Origin: Kitasatospora paranensis
GTDB taxonomy: Bacteria; Actinomycetota; Actinomycetes; Streptomycetales; Streptomycetaceae
Assembly: GCF_039544005.1 (NCBI RefSeq)
Contig: NZ_BAABKV010000001.1
Coordinates: forward strand, 1,736,001 to 1,800,000
Length of the DNA: 64,000 nt
Direction: 5' to 3'
The notes under the pieces: generated by a model
Databases searched by the model: none
Seen by the model: the letters and a program-made list of their open reading frames with translations, nothing else
Told to the model about the DNA's origin: nothing
Made by a program: the position numbers and the translations under genes
Part shown: piece by piece, positions 10,422 to 19,788 of the stretch
Numbering within the stretch: position 1 is the stretch's first letter
Layout of the letters: each line of letters starts with the position of its first letter

Positions 10422-11612
10422 ATGCACAGCACCCCCTCCCGCCGTACGTTCACCACGGCGCTCCTCGCCGCGTCCGTCCTGGCCGCGGCCCCTGCCACGG
10501 CCGCCCGCGCCGCGGGCCGGGACCGCCACGGCGAGGACGACTGCCCGCCGGACGGCCTCGGCCCCGAGCTGACCGCCCGGCTGGACACGGCCATCGAGGA
10601 CGTCCGCAAGCAGGCCGGCATCCCCGGTGTCGTGGCCGGACTGTGGATGCCGGGCAAGGGACGCTACGTCCGCGCGACCGGGGTCGCCGACACCGCCACC
10701 GGCAGGCCGATGACCACCGATGTCCTCGTCCGGATCGGCAGCGAGACCAAGACCTTCACGGTCACCGCGCTGCTCCAGCTCGTCGACGAACGGCGGATCG
10801 GCCTGGACGACCCGATCTCCGCCTACGTCCACGGTGTGCCCGACGGCCGCCGGATCACGCTGCGTCAGCTTGCCGGGATGCGCAGCGGCCTGTTCCCGTA
10901 CACCTCCGACCCGGACTTCGTGCAGGCACTGGAGAGCGACCCGAGCCGCTCGTTCACCCCGCGCGAGGTGCTCGCCTACGGCTTCAAGCACGACAACACC
11001 TTCGCGCCGGGCGCGATGTTCCAGTACTCCAACACCAACCTCGTCCTGCTCGGCCTGGTGATCGAGAAGGTGAGCGGCCTCGCGCTGGCCGACGTCATCC
11101 GGCGGCGGGTCCTCCGTCCGGCCGGCCTGCACCGCACGTTCTTCCCGAGCGGGCCCCAGTTCCCCGAGCCGCACCCGCGCGGGTACACCGACCAGACGCT
11201 GAGCGGCGCCATCACGGACTCCACGGACTGGAACCCGAGTTGGGCCTGGGCCGCCGGGGCGATGATCTCGGACCTGCAGGACCTGCGCCGCTGGGCCCGG
11301 ATCGTCGCCACCGGGACACTGCTCAGCCCGCAGACCCAGCGGGAGCGGCTCACGGTGCTGCCGACCGGCTTCCCCGGCACGGACTACGGTCTGGGCATCT
11401 TCGAGACCGGCGGATGGATCGGGCACAACGGCTCCATCCCGGGCTACGAGACGGTGACCGTCCACCTGCCGTCGCAGCGGGCCACCCTCGTGATCATGAT
11501 CAACACGGACATGTTCTCCGCCGGCCAGGAGCCGTCCACGCTCCTCGCCCGGTCGATCACCGAAATCGCGACGCCGGACAACGTCTACGACCGCCCCGTC
11601 CCGCCGCGGTAG
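10422..11612 (+). CDS. Secreted serine hydrolase, beta-lactamase/D-Ala-D-Ala carboxypeptidase family
   Basis: ATG 10422 starts a 396-residue protein with a twin-arginine-like signal (SRRTFTTALLAASVL, cleavage after ATAARA). The active-site motifs of the class C/DD-peptidase fold are complete: Ser107-x-x-Lys110 (SETK), Tyr202-Ser-Asn204 (YSN) and His335-Asn-Gly337 (HNG). The family hydrolyses or transfers amide or ester bonds, in many Streptomyces cases acting as DD-peptidases on peptidoglycan peptides. Substrate here is unknown. It appears monocistronic, with 160 bases to the next gene. Confidence 0.88.
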   Translation: MHSTPSRRTFTTALLAASVLAAAPATAARAAGRDRHGEDDCPPDGLGPELTARLDTAIEDVRKQAGIPGVVAGLWMPGKGRYVRATGVADTATGRPMTTDVLVRIGSETKTFTVTALLQLVDERRIGLDDPISAYVHGVPDGRRITLRQLAGMRSGLFPYTSDPDFVQALESDPSRSFTPREVLAYGFKHDNTFAPGAMFQYSNTNLVLLGLVIEKVSGLALADVIRRRVLRPAGLHRTFFPSGPQFPEPHPRGYTDQTLSGAITDSTDWNPSWAWAAGAMISDLQDLRRWARIVATGTLLSPQTQRERLTVLPTGFPGTDYGLGIFETGGWIGHNGSIPGYETVTVHLPSQRATLVIMINTDMFSAGQEPSTLLARSITEIATPDNVYDRPVPPR

Positions 11613-11774
11613 GCCCGGGGACCACGTGCCCGGTCGACGCGGACACCGACGGCAAGGCGGGACTCCGACGCGAGCCCGGGCGCCGAACCGCGTCGTGCCG
11701 GGAGGCCCTTGGACGGCCGGGGCTGGTCGAGCGGATACCTGGGCCGGGGGCCGTCGGCTTGGGAGACTGGGGAC

Positions 11775-13253
11775 ATGACGGCGAATTCTCTGGCCAAGGG
11801 CGCCAACTCCCCGGTCGCGGCGGACTCCGTGCTGGCCGTGTTCGGCTGGACGGCGCGGCCGGGCGGACCCCGGGTGCGGGTGTGGGCGCTGCTGGTCGGC
11901 CCGGACGGACGGGTCGGCGCGGATGCGGTGGTGGGCGGTCCGCGACCGTCCCATGCGTCGGAGCCGGTGCGGGGGCATCCCGACGGGCGGATCGAGGTGC
12001 ACCTCGCCGCCCTCGGCGCGGCCGTGGACCGGGTGCTGCTCTGCGCGACGGCCGAGGACGGGACGTTCGGCGGACTGGCCGACCTCCGCCTGTCCCTGAC
12101 GGACGGCCGGAGCGGTGCCGCGGTGGCCGAGTTCGCGATCGCCGCGACCCGGGAGACGGCGATCGTGGGCGGCGAGCTGTACCGCCGCGCCGGGCAGTGG
12201 CGCTTCCGCGCCGTGGGACAGGGCTACGCGACGGGGTGGGCCGGCCTGACGGCCGCCTTCGGCGCCACCGAACCGCTCCCGCCGCCCCTGCCCACGCCGC
12301 AGGCCCCGCCGACGCCGACCCCGGCGGCACCACCGGCACCACCGGCCCCACCGCCACCCACCCCGACCGTGCAGCTGCGGATGCCGCCCCCGGCCACCCC
12401 TCCCGTCCCGCCACCGGCGACACCCACGCCGACCGTGCAGCTGCGGATGCCGCCGACCGCCGGGGCGTACGGCACGCCGCCGACGGCCGCTCCGGAGGAG
12501 GACGTGCTGCCGGTGGACATGCGCAAGCGGATGTCCCTGCGCAAGCAGCAGGTCGCGGTCAGTCTGGCGAAGCACGGTGCGGCGGGCGTCTCGGCCCGGG
12601 TGGTGCTCGTCCTGGACGCGTCCGGCTCGATGGCGCCCCTCTACTGGCAGGGCACGGTGACGGGGGTGGTGGAGCGGATGGCCGCGGTGGCCGCACAGCT
12701 CGGCCAGGGGCGCCCGATGCCCGCCTGGACGTTCGCGACGCATCCGGCCCGCCTCCCGGACCTCACCCTCGCCGGGCTGCCGGAGTGGCTGGCCCGGCAC
12801 GTCCGGGTGGGCGAGATCAGCCTCTTCGGCCGCCCCCGGAAGCCGCGCCGCGGCCTGCTGCCCGGGCAGGTGGACATGCGGATGGTGGGTGTCCAGAACG
12901 AGGAGCAGCGGGTCATCGCGGAGGTGCGCGCCCATGTGCGGGCCCAGCCGGCGGACGGCCCGACGCTGGTGCTGTTCTTCTCGGACGGCGGGGTCTACCG
13001 CAACGCCGAGATCGAGGGCCAGCTGCGGGAGGCGGTCGAGGAGCCGGTGTTCTGGCAGTTCGTGGGACTGGGGCAGGCCGACTACGGGGTGCTGGAGCGG
13101 TTCGACACACTGCCGGGCCGGCGCGTGGACAACGTGGGGTTCTTCGCGGTGGACGACATCGCCGTGCTCTCCGACGCGGAGCTGTACGACCGGCTGCTGT
13201 CGGAGTTCCCGCTCTGGCTGGCGGCGGCGCAGCGGGCGGGCATCCTGCGCTGA
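11775..13253 (+). CDS. TerD-VWA fusion protein (tellurium-resistance type)
   Basis: 492 residues from ATG 11775. Residues 1-165 form a TerD-like domain (NSLAKGANSPVA at the start, RAVGQGYATGWAGL at its end). Residues ~166-245 are a Pro/Thr/Ala linker containing PTPTVQLRMPP twice. Residues ~250-490 are a von Willebrand A domain with MIDAS sequence DASGS (Asp281), LVLFFSDGG and FWQFVGLG. The ter system is linked to calcium-dependent stress signalling and tellurite resistance; Streptomyces has many TerD paralogues. No other ter gene is adjacent, so this is an isolated member. Confidence 0.85.
   Translation: MTANSLAKGANSPVAADSVLAVFGWTARPGGPRVRVWALLVGPDGRVGADAVVGGPRPSHASEPVRGHPDGRIEVHLAALGAAVDRVLLCATAEDGTFGGLADLRLSLTDGRSGAAVAEFAIAATRETAIVGGELYRRAGQWRFRAVGQGYATGWAGLTAAFGATEPLPPPLPTPQAPPTPTPAAPPAPPAPPPPTPTVQLRMPPPATPPVPPPATPTPTVQLRMPPTAGAYGTPPTAAPEEDVLPVDMRKRMSLRKQQVAVSLAKHGAAGVSARVVLVLDASGSMAPLYWQGTVTGVVERMAAVAAQLGQGRPMPAWTFATHPARLPDLTLAGLPEWLARHVRVGEISLFGRPRKPRRGLLPGQVDMRMVGVQNEEQRVIAEVRAHVRAQPADGPTLVLFFSDGGVYRNAEIEGQLREAVEEPVFWQFVGLGQADYGVLERFDTLPGRRVDNVGFFAVDDIAVLSDAELYDRLLSEFPLWLAAAQRAGILR
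12363..12454 (+). repeat. 26-bp direct repeat inside the TerD-VWA linker
   Basis: Identical 26-base copies at 12363-12388 and 12429-12454, 66 bases apart and so in frame. Each encodes the same PTVQLRMPP peptide within the proline-rich linker. Confidence 0.9.
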
Positions 13254-13258
13254 GCCCT

Positions 13259-13349
13259 GGTGGTCCCGGGCCCGGGACCACCGGGAGCTGCCCTCCGGAC
13301 GACGACGGCGCCCCGCCCGCCCCGTGGCCGGGGCGCGGCGGGGCGCCGT
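13259..13349 (+). terminator. Double hairpin after the TerD-VWA gene
   Basis: Two perfect inverted repeats follow the stop at 13253. The first is a 24-base palindrome centred on CCCGGGCCCGGG (13259-13282). The second is a 13-bp stem, ACGGCGCCCCGCC (13305-13317) with GGCGGGGCGCCGT (13337-13349). They separate convergent genes and probably serve as a bidirectional terminator. Confidence 0.65.
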
Positions 13350-13368
13350 GACGGAGTGCTGCCCTCCG

Positions 13369-13707
13369 CTACACCAGGAGCGACCTCACCGCACGGCAGG
13401 TCGCCGCGGACGGGCGGTGGATGCCGACCCGGACGGCCATCGCCCGGATCCGCCGGTTGGTCGCCTGCTCCGGCCGGTAGATGCCGGAGTCCAGCAGGAC
13501 GACCGCCAGGCGCATGGCCTTGAGGCGGCGGTTGTGGTCGATGTACCAGTCGCGCGGCAGCCCGGCCGGCAGTGGCTGGACGGCGGGCGGACCGGAGCGG
13601 CGGACGGGTCGGACAGGACGAGCGGTGCGCTTGGCGCGCGCGGGACGGGGCGGGGCGGCGGGTTGGCCGGCCGAGGGGACGGCGCGGGTCGACAGGGCAG
13701 CGGACAT
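13369..13707 (-). CDS. Small basic protein of unknown function
   Basis: 112 residues from ATG 13707, preceded by a strong AGGAGG. The first half is Ala/Pro/Arg-rich and disordered. The second half is a compact region (DWYIDHNRRLKAMRLAVVL, SGIYRPEQATNRRIRAMAVR) that looks helical and DNA- or RNA-binding in charge. No family recognised. Confidence 0.7.
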   Translation of the reverse strand: MSAALSTRAVPSAGQPAAPPRPARAKRTARPVRPVRRSGPPAVQPLPAGLPRDWYIDHNRRLKAMRLAVVLLDSGIYRPEQATNRRIRAMAVRVGIHRPSAATCRAVRSLLV

Positions 13708-14387
13708 CGACGACCTCCTGGTGCGGTGGTGGGGCGCTCGCTGACAACTCCCATGCTAGGCGGGGGGTATGACAATTCCGGGGGCTCCCGGGGGCCCCGC
13801 GGGACGCCCCCTGTGACCCGGGCCACCCGCACCCGCCGGCGAAGGGCCGGAGCCCCTCTCCGTGTCGCGCGGGTCACCGCCAACTCCGGAATGAAATCGG
13901 GCAATCCCCTACAAATCGGTCAACAAAACGCGCCCCGCCGGTGAGGGTGCTCACACGCCCCAGGGGTCAACGACGATCCATAGGAGAACAAAACGGACGA
14001 AAGGCCTGATCGCGGACGAACCTCTCGGCTCCTGCCCGCCCGGAGGCGTCCTTGCAGGTCAGCGGCATGATGGCGACCCGCGCACGCCCGCGCCGCAGCG
14101 CCGCCGCGGCCCCTCGGCCGACCCAGTGACGACTCGTCACTACGGAGGTCCGTCGTAGCAGGGGGCTCTTGGCGGGGGTTCCCGGCCCGCTAACAATTGC
14201 GGAGTCGCCCAGACACCTGGGACTGCGGACAACACCGCAGGCCAGTTCCTCCTGGACACGGCCAAGAACGCGTCGTGCCACCGTGCCCCGCACCGATCAC
14301 GGAGCCTCCCGGCTCCACCCACGTGCTACCGACACGTGCGATCGGACCGGCGGGGACGCGGCCAACCCGATTGAGGTCAGTATTTCC
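13708..14387 (+). other. Long upstream region of the transglycosylase-like gene
   Basis: 680 bases without a convincing gene. It includes A/T-richer patches at about 13888-13930 and 13982-14000, unusual here and plausible promoter zones, and several short inverted repeats. Secreted muralytic genes in Streptomyces often carry structured leaders, including c-di-AMP (ydaO) riboswitches. I could not match that consensus and leave the leader unassigned. Confidence 0.4.
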
Positions 14388-14786
14388 ATGCCCATTATTT
14401 CCACTCGTATGCGTACCCGTGCCGCTCTGGTCACCGCCGCCGCCGGTCTTGCCGCCGTCGGTGCCGCCGTCGCCCCGGCCGCCACCGCTTCCGCGGCCTC
14501 GCTGTCCCCGCAGAGCATCGCCGCCCAGGTCGTGCCCGCGAACCAGCTGGCGTCCTTCAACCAGATCATCTCGCACGAGTCCGGGTGGAACGTCCACGCC
14601 ACCAACGCCTCCTCCGGCGCCTACGGCCTGGGCCAGGCCCTGCCGGGCTCCAAGATGGCCTCCGCCGGTGCGGACTGGAAGACCAACCCGAAGACCCAGA
14701 TCAAGTGGGCCTACGACTACATGAACTCCCGCTACGGCAGCCCGAACGCCGCCTGGTCCTTCTGGCAGAACCACCACTGGTACTAA
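14388..14786 (+). CDS. Small secreted transglycosylase (SLT)-like protein
   Basis: 132 residues from ATG 14388. A signal peptide (TRAALVTAAAGLAAVGAAVAP, cleavage near TASA-AS) leads to a short lysozyme-like domain: ISHESGWNVHATNASSGAYG, with the catalytic Glu in HES, then GLGQALPGSKMAS, KWAYDYMNSRYGSP and the C-terminal FWQNHHWY. Homologues cleave peptidoglycan glycan strands and occur widely in Streptomyces as very small SLT/Rpf-like proteins. The stop sits in a tandem copy of ACTAAGCCCACCGG (about 14781-14813). Confidence 0.85.
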   Translation: MPIISTRMRTRAALVTAAAGLAAVGAAVAPAATASAASLSPQSIAAQVVPANQLASFNQIISHESGWNVHATNASSGAYGLGQALPGSKMASAGADWKTNPKTQIKWAYDYMNSRYGSPNAAWSFWQNHHWY

Positions 14787-14849
14787 GCCCACCGGTACTA
14801 AGCCCACCGGCTGAACCCCGTGCGCTGCACCGAGTGACCGCGCCGTCCC

Positions 14850-14966
14850 GGCCGGTCCGGACCTGACCCGGACCGGCCGCGCCCCGCGGCAGAGCCCGCC
14901 GGCCGGGCACCCCGACGACCCGTCCGCCACGAGCGGACCGGGCACCGGGGTGCCCGGCCGGCGGGC
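14850..14966 (+). terminator. Strong tandem hairpins after the transglycosylase-like gene
   Basis: First stem: GGCCGGTCCGG (14850-14860) with CCGGACCGGCC (14868-14878). Second: a perfect 21-bp inverted repeat, arms 14894-14914 and 14946-14966, with a 31-base loop, followed by TTTC. The second is one of the longest perfect stems in the window. Confidence 0.75.
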
Positions 14967-15422
14967 TTTCGGCGATGGTGGGCACCGCACGCCGCGACGG
15001 CCCGGACGGGCCGCCCGCGGTCGGCCGGAACGCCCGACCGCGGGCGAGAGCCTGCAGGCGACCGCCTGCGGACGGCGGCCTGCGGAACGGCCCGCGGCAC
15101 ACCGTCACCGGCTGAGCCGTTCGGGTGACCGCGGTCGGCGGCAGAGCGCCTGGGCACCTGCGGCCGGCCCGCCGCGCCGGGCCGTCACGGCGTACGCGAT
15201 CCCTCCTGGCCGGTGCCGCCCGGGCTGCACTGCCGGGGGATCCGGGGCGGCCACGGCGGCAGGGTCGACGGGCGGAAGGACCTGATCGGGGCGGGACTGA
15301 AGAGCGGTTGGCGGGTCACGACGGGCTCCTTCGGTGTGCAGCCTCCGACACGTGCGGTGCGCACCCGGCTGCGCTCCGACTCTGCACCCGTCCGGGCGCA
15401 CGCGCAGCACGACTGCCCGTGG
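14967..15422. other. Intergenic region without recognisable features
   Basis: About 455 bases between a rightward and a leftward gene. Open frames here are short and of atypical composition. I see no RNA gene or repeat. Confidence 0.5.
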
Positions 15423-16513
15423 TCAGGACCGCGGGCGGCCCGGCCCGGGCAGGTGCGGGAAGCGGTACTCGGTGCGGCTGGTGAACAGCTCGCCCGGGCG
15501 CAGCACGGTGCTCGGGTAGGCGGGCCGGTTGGGGGCGTCGGGGAAGTGCTGGGTCTCCAGGCAGATCGCGGCGTGGCGTCCGTAGCCGCGCCCGTCGGGG
15601 CCGGTGAGGGTGCCGTCGAGCTGGTTGCCGGTGTAGACCTGCACACCCGGTTCGGTCGTCCAGACCTCCAGGACGCGGGCGGCCGCGGGGGCGCTGAGCC
15701 GGGCGGCCCGGCGCGGCGCCGCCCGGCGGTCGCGGGGGCTCAGGATCCAGCAGTGGTCGTAGCCGCCGGCGTCGCGCAGTTGCGGCTCGGGGCTGTCGAG
15801 CATCTCGCCGATCCGCTGCGGGGAGGTCAGGTCGAAGGGGGTGCCCGCGACGGGTGCGGGTGGCCCGGTCGGGATGCCGTGGGCGTCGACGGGGAGGTAG
15901 GCCGGGAGTCGACCTGCAGGGTGTGGTCGAGGATGTCGGGCCGGCCGGTGAGGTTGAAGTAGGCGTGGTTGGTGAGGCTGACGACCGTGGGCCGGTCGGT
16001 GGCGGCGGTGTAGTCGATCGCGAGGGTGCCGTCGGCGCCCAGGGTGTAGGTGACGGTGGCGTCGAGGGCGCCGGGGAATCCCATGTCGCCGTGCGGGCTG
16101 TGCAGTGAGAGGCGGACGGCGGCGCGGTCGTCGTCCTCGACCGCGGCCGCCTGCCAGATGCGGCGGTCGAAGCCGTCCGGGCCGCCGTGCAGGGCGTGGC
16201 CGCGGTCGTTGACCGGGATGCGGTGCTCGGTGCCGTCGAGGGTGAAGCGGCCGTGGGCGATGCGGTTGGCGTAGCGGCCGACGAGCGCGCCGAGGTAGGG
16301 GCTCTGCGCGGCGTAGCGCTCGGCGGTGGCCAGCGAGAGGACGACACCGGCGGCCTCACCGGCGGTGTCGGGGACGGCGAGGTGGTGGAGGATGCCGCCG
16401 TAGGTGAGGATCTCGGCGTGCACACCGGTGCCGGAGTCGAGCTGCCAGGCCTGGACGGCGGTGCCGTCGGGCAGGGTGCCGAACGGCCGGCAGCGGACGG
16501 TGGGTCGGGGCAT
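15423..16513 (-). CDS. galM: Aldose 1-epimerase (frameshifted)
   Basis: Starts at ATG 16513. Diagnostic galactose mutarotase segments are present: LTYGGILHHLAVPD, YLGALVGRYANRIAHGRF, NDRGHALHGGPDGFDRRIW (catalytic His), SLTNHAYFNLTG, and in the second part EPGVQVYTGNQLDG and CLETQHFPDAPN (catalytic Glu). The frame is lost at about 15905: DHTLQVDS should continue to PAYLPVDAHGIPTG, needing one more C in GACTCCCGG. Restored length ~363. It interconverts alpha and beta anomers of hexoses. As last gene of the transporter operon it probably prepares the imported sugar for metabolism. Confidence 0.9.
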
Positions 16514-16677
16514 GGTCGTGTCCTCGGGACGGGCGGCTGCGCCCGGCGGGGCGGCGGCCGGGACGGTGGATGGTCGGGAGCGCGGAGGGGCGGGGGCGCG
16601 GGGGCCGGGGTCGGCGGCGGGGAGCGGCGCACGCGCACGGCGCGATCCCGCGGCCGTGTGCGTGCTCCGGCGTCGGA

Positions 16678-17693
16678 TCAGCGGCTCCGTCCGGCCGTGG
16701 AGTCGCGGATCACGAGCCGGTGGCCCGGCCGCTCGCGCCGGGGCTCGGCGGGGGCTGTCCGGTGAGGCGGGCGGTGAGCCGGTCGACGGCGAGCCGGGCG
16801 ATGGCGGACTTGTCCGGGGAGATGGTGGTCAGCGGGACGGCGCAGAAGCGGCCGTCCTCGATGTCGTCGAAGCCGGCCACGGCGACGTCCTCCGGGATGC
16901 GCAGGCCACGTTCGGTGAGGGTGCGCATGGCGCCGATGGCGATCAGGTCGTTGTAGGCGAACACCGCGTCGGGCCGCTCGCCGCGGTCCAGCAGGGCGGC
17001 CATCGCGGCGGCGCCGTCGGCCCGGCCGTAGCCGTCGGTGACGACGACCAGTGCCTCGTCCGGTTCGATGCCGGCGGCGACGAGTTCCTCGCGCCAGCCG
17101 CGCAGCCGCATGTGGGCGGGCTGGCGCTCGTGCCCGGTGCGGGAGCCGAGGAAGGCGATCCGCCGGTGGCCCAGCGACAGCAGGTGGCGGACGGCCTCCC
17201 GGGCCGCGGCGACGTTGTCGATGGCGATGTGGTCGTACGGCGCCTCGTACTCGCGCTCGCCGAGGAGCACCAGGGGCACCGTCTCGTCGCGGCCGGTGAG
17301 GTCCTCGGTCTCCAGGTGGATCGGGCTGAGGATGAGTCCGTCGATGACGTGCGAGCTGAAGCCCTGGCTGACGTGGATCTCCCGCTCGCGGCGGCCCGCG
17401 GTGTGGTCGACCAGCACGGTGTAGTCGTGCCGGGCGGCGGCGTCGATGACGGCGCCGGCCAGTTCGGCGAAGTACGGGTTGCCGAGTTCGGGGACGGCGA
17501 GGGCGATGATGCCGGTGCGTCCCTTGCGCAGGTGGCGCGCGGTCAGGTTGGGCCGGTAGCCGAGCTCGTCGATGGCCTTCTGCACCCGGGCCCGCATCTG
17601 CGGGGTGACGTGCGGATAGCTGTTGACCACGTTCGACACGGTCTTGACGGAGACGCCCGCCCGCTGCGCGACGTCCTTGAGGCTGACGCCCAC
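16678..17693 (-). CDS. LacI-family transcriptional regulator (frameshift near C-terminus)
   Basis: GTG 17693 is preceded by AAGGAG at proper spacing. Residues 3-25 are the LacI helix-turn-helix (LKDVAQRAGVSVKTVSNVVN), followed by a periplasmic-binding-like effector domain (IALAVPELGNPYFAELA, DGLILSPIHL, HRRIAFLG, AFDDIEDGRF read as VAGFDDIEDG). As read, the frame ends at 16710 with an atypical tail. Adding one C to CAGCCCCCGCC near 16757 gives the usual family ending (RRERPGHRLVIRDSTAG) and a stop at 16678; I take that as the true end (~338 residues). Lying inside the operon, it is probably its local repressor, responding to the transported sugar. Confidence 0.88.
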
Positions 17694-17773
17694 GGCACTC
17701 CTTCGTTGACTGGGACCGGCCCCGGCGGTGGCCGGGGCCGGCGTGGGGTCCGGGCGCACCGCCCGGACCCGAC

Positions 17774-18823
17774 CTAGGTCGTTCTGCGGCCGCGGACGAG
17801 GTAGCGCTGCGCGACCACGACCAGGATCAGGAAGCCGCCGCTGACCACCGACTGGTAGGAGGAGTTCAGCGAGCCGATCTGGTTGATCAGGTTCTGGATG
17901 ACGGCCAGCAGGAGGACGCCCCACAGGGTGCCGCTGACCGTGCCGGCGCCGCCGACCAGCAGGGTGCCGCCGATGACGACGGCCGAGATCGCGTCGAGTT
18001 CCATGCCGACGCCGACGATGGTGACGCCCGAGGAGAGCCGGGCCGCGTTGATCGCACCGGCCAGGCCGGCCAGCAGGCCGCTGAGCAGGTAGACCGTCAC
18101 CTTGGCCCGGGCCACCGGCAGTCCCATCAGGGTCGCCGCGTCCGAGCTGCCGCCGACCGCGAACAGCGTCTGGCCGAAGGACGTCCGCTGGAGCAGTACG
18201 CCGCCGAGGCCGAACAGCGCCAGCGCCACGATCAGCGGGTGGCCGAAGCCCCAGACGGTGCCCTGGCCGAGCTCGGCGAACGCGGAGTGCCGGGGGACGA
18301 GGTAGGTGGTCGCGCCCTCGTGGGTGATGGCGAGCAGCAGGCCGCGGGCCGCGAGCAGCGAGGCCAGCGTGACGATGAAGGGCGCCATGCCGGCCTTCGC
18401 GACCAGCAGGCCGTTGACCGTGCCGATCGCGCCGCAGACCACGAGCGGCAGCAGCAGCGCCGGGACGATGCCCCACTGCGAGGCCCAGGCGGCCAGCACA
18501 CCGCCGAGGGCGAAGACCGAGCCGACCGACAGGTCGATGCCGCCCGTGATGATGACCAGCGTCATGCCGAGCGCGACGATCGCGAGGAAGGACGCCTGGA
18601 CGGTGACCCCGCGGGCGTTGTCGAGGGTGCCGAACGTCGGGTAGACGAAGGAGGAGACGAGGACCACGGCGAGCAGGACGGCGAGCACGCCCTGGCGCTG
18701 GACGAGCGAGAGGAGGCGCTCACGACCGGTCGTCGCTGGGGCGCGGCCGGCGGGCGGCGCCGCCGGTCCCTCGGGCCGGGCGGTGGCGGGCTCGGACAGG
18801 CCGAGTGCGGGAGTGGGGTTCAT
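17774..18823 (-). CDS. Sugar ABC transporter permease (RbsC/YjfF type)
   Basis: 349 residues from ATG 18823, overlapping the upstream permease stop. After a ~40-residue cytoplasmic tail there are eight to ten hydrophobic segments and the BPD_transp_2 signature regions (GMTLVIITGGIDLSVGSVFA, VIGGTLLVGGAGTVSGTLWG). Two consecutive permeases with one duplicated ATPase and one lipoprotein match the E. coli YtfQ-YtfR-YtfT-YjfF (galactofuranose) layout. The exact sugar is unknown. Confidence 0.92.
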   Translation of the reverse strand: MNPTPALGLSEPATARPEGPAAPPAGRAPATTGRERLLSLVQRQGVLAVLLAVVLVSSFVYPTFGTLDNARGVTVQASFLAIVALGMTLVIITGGIDLSVGSVFALGGVLAAWASQWGIVPALLLPLVVCGAIGTVNGLLVAKAGMAPFIVTLASLLAARGLLLAITHEGATTYLVPRHSAFAELGQGTVWGFGHPLIVALALFGLGGVLLQRTSFGQTLFAVGGSSDAATLMGLPVARAKVTVYLLSGLLAGLAGAINAARLSSGVTIVGVGMELDAISAVVIGGTLLVGGAGTVSGTLWGVLLLAVIQNLINQIGSLNSSYQSVVSGGFLILVVVAQRYLVRGRRTT

Positions 18824-19788
18824 CGGGATCGGCGCTCCCGGGCGACATAGACGGCGGCGAGGATGATGGCCGCCTGGGCGATCTGGGCGGTGGAGTCGGG
18901 CAGGTCGTGCTTGACGAGGGTGGCGCGCAGCAGCTGCATCAGCAGGGCGCCCGCGACGGTGCCGAGCACCCGGACGGAGCCACCGGTGAGCGGGGTGCCG
19001 CCGACCACGACGGCGGTGATGGCGGAGAGTTCCATCAGGTTGCCGAGCGAGGACGGGTCACTGGCCGTCAGCCGGGCGGTCGCGAGGACGCCGGCCAGCG
19101 CGGCGAGGACGCCGCACAGCACGTACACGCCGGTGAGCAGGCGCTTGACCGGCAGGCCGGCCAGGGCGGCCGCGGCGCGGTTGCCGCCGACGGCGACCAC
19201 CTGCCGGCCGAAGGTGGTGCGCTGGACGAGGAAGGCCACGGCGAGGGCCAGCAGGCCCGCGATGACGACCACCAGCGGTACCCCGAGGACGCTGTCCGTG
19301 CCGAGCGCCAGCAGGTCGGGGTTGACGATCTGCTTGAGCTGGCCGTCGGCGAAGACCAGGGCCAGACCGCGTCCGCCGACGAACAGGGCGAGGGTCGCGA
19401 CGATCGGTTGCAGCCCGACGACGGACACCAGGGCGCCGTTGATCAGGCCGACCACCGCGCCGGTGAGCAGGGCGATCAGCAGGGCCGGCACCAGCCCGTA
19501 GCCGAGGTAGAGCGGCAGCAGGGCGGAGGCCAGCGCCATGGTGGAGCCGACCGACAGGTCGACGCCCTCGGTGCCGATCACCAGGGCCATGCCGAGGGCC
19601 ACGATCACCACGGGGGCGACCTGGACGAGCTGGGTCCGCAGGTTGTCGACGGTCAGGAACCGCTCGGTGAACAGTGCGTTGAAGACCAGGAGGACCGCGA
19701 GCGCCGCATAGACGCCGTACTCCTGGAACCACGCGGAACTCGGCAGCCGGGTCAGGCCGCGCGCGGGGACGGCGGTCGCCTGGGTCAT
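18820..19788 (-). CDS. Sugar ABC transporter permease (YtfT type)
   Basis: 322 residues from ATG 19788, preceded by AAGGAGG. Multiple membrane segments with the family motifs GMALVIGTEGVDLSVGSTMA and VVVGGTPLTGGSVRVLGT. It would form a heterodimeric channel with the next permease, with which it overlaps by ATGA at 18820-18823. Its start overlaps the presumed ATPase stop. Confidence 0.92.
   Translation of the reverse strand: MTQATAVPARGLTRLPSSAWFQEYGVYAALAVLLVFNALFTERFLTVDNLRTQLVQVAPVVIVALGMALVIGTEGVDLSVGSTMALASALLPLYLGYGLVPALLIALLTGAVVGLINGALVSVVGLQPIVATLALFVGGRGLALVFADGQLKQIVNPDLLALGTDSVLGVPLVVVIAGLLALAVAFLVQRTTFGRQVVAVGGNRAAAALAGLPVKRLLTGVYVLCGVLAALAGVLATARLTASDPSSLGNLMELSAITAVVVGGTPLTGGSVRVLGTVAGALLMQLLRATLVKHDLPDSTAQIAQAAIILAAVYVARERRSR

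Noticed and set aside
13708..14387. ydaO (c-di-AMP) riboswitch in the leader of the transglycosylase-like gene
   Set aside because: I could not align the conserved core blocks by eye. Kept only as a test to run, not as a feature.
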